A DNA stretch of 64,000 nucleotides from Arthrobacter sp. U41 (GTDB taxonomy: Bacteria > Actinomycetota > Actinomycetes > Actinomycetales > Micrococcaceae), in assembly GCF_007679325.1 (NCBI RefSeq), contig NZ_VEGI01000001.1, positions 992,001-1,056,000 on the forward strand. The letters run 5' to 3'. Below, piece after piece: positions 62,435-64,000 of this stretch; within the stretch, counting starts at the first letter, position 1; the number at the start of each line of letters is the position of its first letter. The notes beneath the pieces were generated by a model that saw only the letters and a list, made by a program, of their open reading frames with translations, ran no database searches and was not told the DNA's origin. The position numbers were made by a program, and so were the translations under genes.

Positions 62435-63520
62435 CTACACATTGAACCTAAATTCGACCACGTCGCCGTCGGCCATGACGTATTCCTTGCCTTCAATGCG
62501 GACCTTGCCGCGGGACTTCGCCTCGGCCATGGATCCGGCCTCGATGAGGTCGTCGAAGGAGACCACTTCGGCCTTGATGAAGCCGCGCTGGAAGTCGGAG
62601 TGGATGACGCCGGCGGCCTGCGGTGCGGTGTCACCCTGGTGGATGGTCCAGGCCCGGGTTTCCTTGGGCCCCGCCGTGAGGTAGGTCTGCAGTCCGAGGG
62701 TGTGGAACCCGACGCGGGCCAGCTGGTCGAGGCCGGATTCGTCCTGTCCGTTCATCTCCAGCATTTCGCGGGCCTCTTCCTCGTCCAGCTCGACGAGGTC
62801 GGATTCGAGCTTGGCGTCGAGGAAGATCGCGTCGGCCGGGGCCACCATGGCCCGCAGCTCCGCCTGCTTCTCCGGGCTTCCGAGGATGCCTTCGTCCGCG
62901 TTGAAGACGTAGATGAACGGCTTGGCGGTCAGAAGACCGAGCTCCTTGAGGTGCTCCATCTCCAGCTTGTCGCTCTTGATCGAGGAGAAGATGGTGTCGC
63001 CGCGTTCAAGCACGGCCTGGGCCGCCTTGATGGCGGCCAGCTCGGCGGCTTCCCGCTTCTTGATCTTGACTTCTTTTTCGATCCGGGGAATGGCGTTTTC
63101 GATCGTCTGGAGATCGGCCAGGATCAGCTCGGTGTTGATGGTCTCCATGTCGGAGCCGGGATCCACTTTGCCGTCGACGTGGATGACGTCGGGATCATCG
63201 AACACGCGGACAACCTGGGCGATGGCCTCGGCCTCGCGGATGTTGGCGAGGAACTTGTTGCCCAGGCCTTCACCCACCGACGCGCCCTTCACGATCCCGG
63301 CGATGTCCACGAAGGACACCGGCGCGGGCAGCAGCCGCTGGGAGCCGAAGACGGCGGCCAGCTTGGCGAGCCGCGGGTCCGGCAGGTTGACCACACCGAC
63401 GTTGGGCTCGATCGTGGCGAACGGGTAGTTCGCTGCGAGCACCTGGTTGCGGGTCAGTGCGTTGAAAAGAGTTGATTTGCCGACGTTGGGCAGTCCGACG
63501 ATGCCAATAGTAAGAGCCAC
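62435..63520 (-). CDS. ychF: Ribosome-binding ATPase YchF (Obg family)
   Basis: A 361-residue P-loop protein that prefers ATP to GTP and binds ribosomes. G1 GLPNVGKST at residues 9-17, [21 protein letters not shown] and VFNADEG. A coiled coil follows (about 140-200), and the C-terminal TGS domain includes [11 protein letters not shown] and [14 protein letters not shown]. The GTG at 63520 gives the standard (M)ALTIGIVG start; TAGAAT (63529-63534) lies 8 bases upstream. Confidence 0.97.
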   Translation of the reverse strand: MALTIGIVGLPNVGKSTLFNALTRNQVLAANYPFATIEPNVGVVNLPDPRLAKLAAVFGSQRLLPAPVSFVDIAGIVKGASVGEGLGNKFLANIREAEAIAQVVRVFDDPDVIHVDGKVDPGSDMETINTELILADLQTIENAIPRIEKEVKIKKREAAELAAIKAAQAVLERGDTIFSSIKSDKLEMEHLKELGLLTAKPFIYVFNADEGILGSPEKQAELRAMVAPADAIFLDAKLESDLVELDEEEAREMLEMNGQDESGLDQLARVGFHTLGLQTYLTAGPKETRAWTIHQGDTAPQAAGVIHSDFQRGFIKAEVVSFDDLIEAGSMAEAKSRGKVRIEGKEYVMADGDVVEFRFNV

Positions 63521-63625
63521 GAGTACTAATTCTACCCGCTGCTGCCGGGGACCCTGTGACGGCCCGGCCCGCCGTCCGCAGGGCGCCGGCCGGAAACTGT
63601 CACCGGGGCGTGCCAAAGTGAAGGC

Positions 63626-64000
63626 ATGGAAGCTTTTGCATTGATTCTTGCCCTGCTCATGCTGCTCGTCGGCGCCGTCGCCGGCGCCGCAGTGGTCTAC
63701 GTGTTGCTCCGCCGCCGTTCTCTCGCCGTAGAGCAGGACTTCGACGCCGTCTCCGCCCGGCTCTCCGAGGTCAGTGCCCAGTTCGCCGCAGCCGACGCCG
63801 AGCGGCGCCTGCTGGCTGCGCAGAACCGCGACCTGGGCGAATCCCGGAACCAGGACGGCAGTGTCCTGCGGGCGCTGGCGCCGGTGGCGGAGAAACTCAC
63901 CGCGGTCCAGCAGCAGGTGTCCCTGCTGGAACGCGACCGCTTGGAGCAGTACGGCCAGCTCGCCCAGCAGCTGCAGGAAGCCCGGCTGTCCGACGAACAG
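63626..64000 (+). CDS. rmuC: DNA recombination protein RmuC, N-terminal part (runs off window)
   Basis: 125 codons of a RmuC-like protein are visible. A membrane helix (FALILALLMLLVGAVAGAAVVYVLL) is followed by a long coiled coil (SARLSEVSAQFAAADAERRLLAAQNRDL, then VAEKLTAVQQQVSLLERDRLEQYGQLAQQL). This matches the RmuC N-terminus; the conserved nuclease-like domain lies beyond the window end, so the call rests on the helix-coil arrangement and on the usual position next to ychF. Confidence 0.75.
   Translation, partial: MEAFALILALLMLLVGAVAGAAVVYVLLRRRSLAVEQDFDAVSARLSEVSAQFAAADAERRLLAAQNRDLGESRNQDGSVLRALAPVAEKLTAVQQQVSLLERDRLEQYGQLAQQLQEARLSDEQ

Overview
The window is high-GC DNA with the gene content and order of a Micrococcales actinomycete, most likely Arthrobacter or Pseudarthrobacter. 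Supporting evidence: an actinobacterial heme pathway arrangement, DUF3107, DUF3117 and DivIVA-type proteins, glutamate uptake genes like gluABCD, a succinylase lysine/DAP pathway, GTG and TTG starts, and many promoters whose -10 box sits about 6 bases before the start codon (leaderless type). Two blocks resemble, from memory, gene orders in Mycobacterium tuberculosis: moeZ-tetR-DUF3107-ferritin-like-DEAD helicase, and methyltransferase-sigE-anti-sigma-tatB-mrp-DUF1003-mgtE-like followed by DUF3117, LOG, dapE/dapD and dapC/fdxA/typA. I saw no tRNA, rRNA, CRISPR array, transposase or phage gene.

Layout. 1-3.1 kb: heme synthesis (partial hemY/cgoX, hemE, divergent hemA). 3.1-6.0 kb: moeZ, a TetR regulator, DUF3107, a small membrane protein and a pterin dehydratase. 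6.1-9.4 kb: thiamine synthesis, thiOSG behind a TPP riboswitch and divergent thiE. 9.5-17.3 kb: ferritin-like hydroxylase, RNB ribonuclease, DEAD helicase, an orphan DNA methyltransferase, a PHP phosphoesterase and an Xaa-Pro aminopeptidase. 17.4-24.8 kb: a membrane-stress block (general stress protein, MgtE-like CBS protein, DUF1003, Mrp, TatB, anti-sigma, SigE, O-methyltransferase). 24.9-28 kb: DUF3117, a GT-C glycosyltransferase, a DivIVA-like protein and LOG. 28.2-31.6 kb: a glutamate ABC operon. 31.6-39.4 kb: dapE, dapD, a lysozyme-like exported protein, a TetR pair, citrate synthase, dapC and ferredoxin.

39.5-41.5 kb holds the most unusual structure. An AbiEi-type winged helix fused to a DUF559 (Vsr/PD-(D/E)XK-like) nuclease-fold domain is flanked on both sides by about fifteen regularly spaced copies of a short palindrome, consensus near GGRCATGTCC, mostly 29-34 bp apart. 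It is not a CRISPR array and I know of no named element matching it. It is my main candidate for an undescribed system.

41.5-57.7 kb: typA, a SGNH lipoprotein, then two tandem oligopeptide ABC systems. Each consists of a binding lipoprotein, an intercistronic hairpin, two permeases and a double ATPase. One permease carries an extra membrane block of about 190 residues, and one operon is interrupted by an opposite-strand PH-like membrane protein. 57.9-62.4 kb: an accessory-looking stretch (WYL regulator, alpha/beta hydrolase, SDR, an ORF with an in-frame amber stop, a pterin-dehydratase/VOC fusion, about 550 bp without a gene). 62.4-64 kb: ychF and the start of rmuC.
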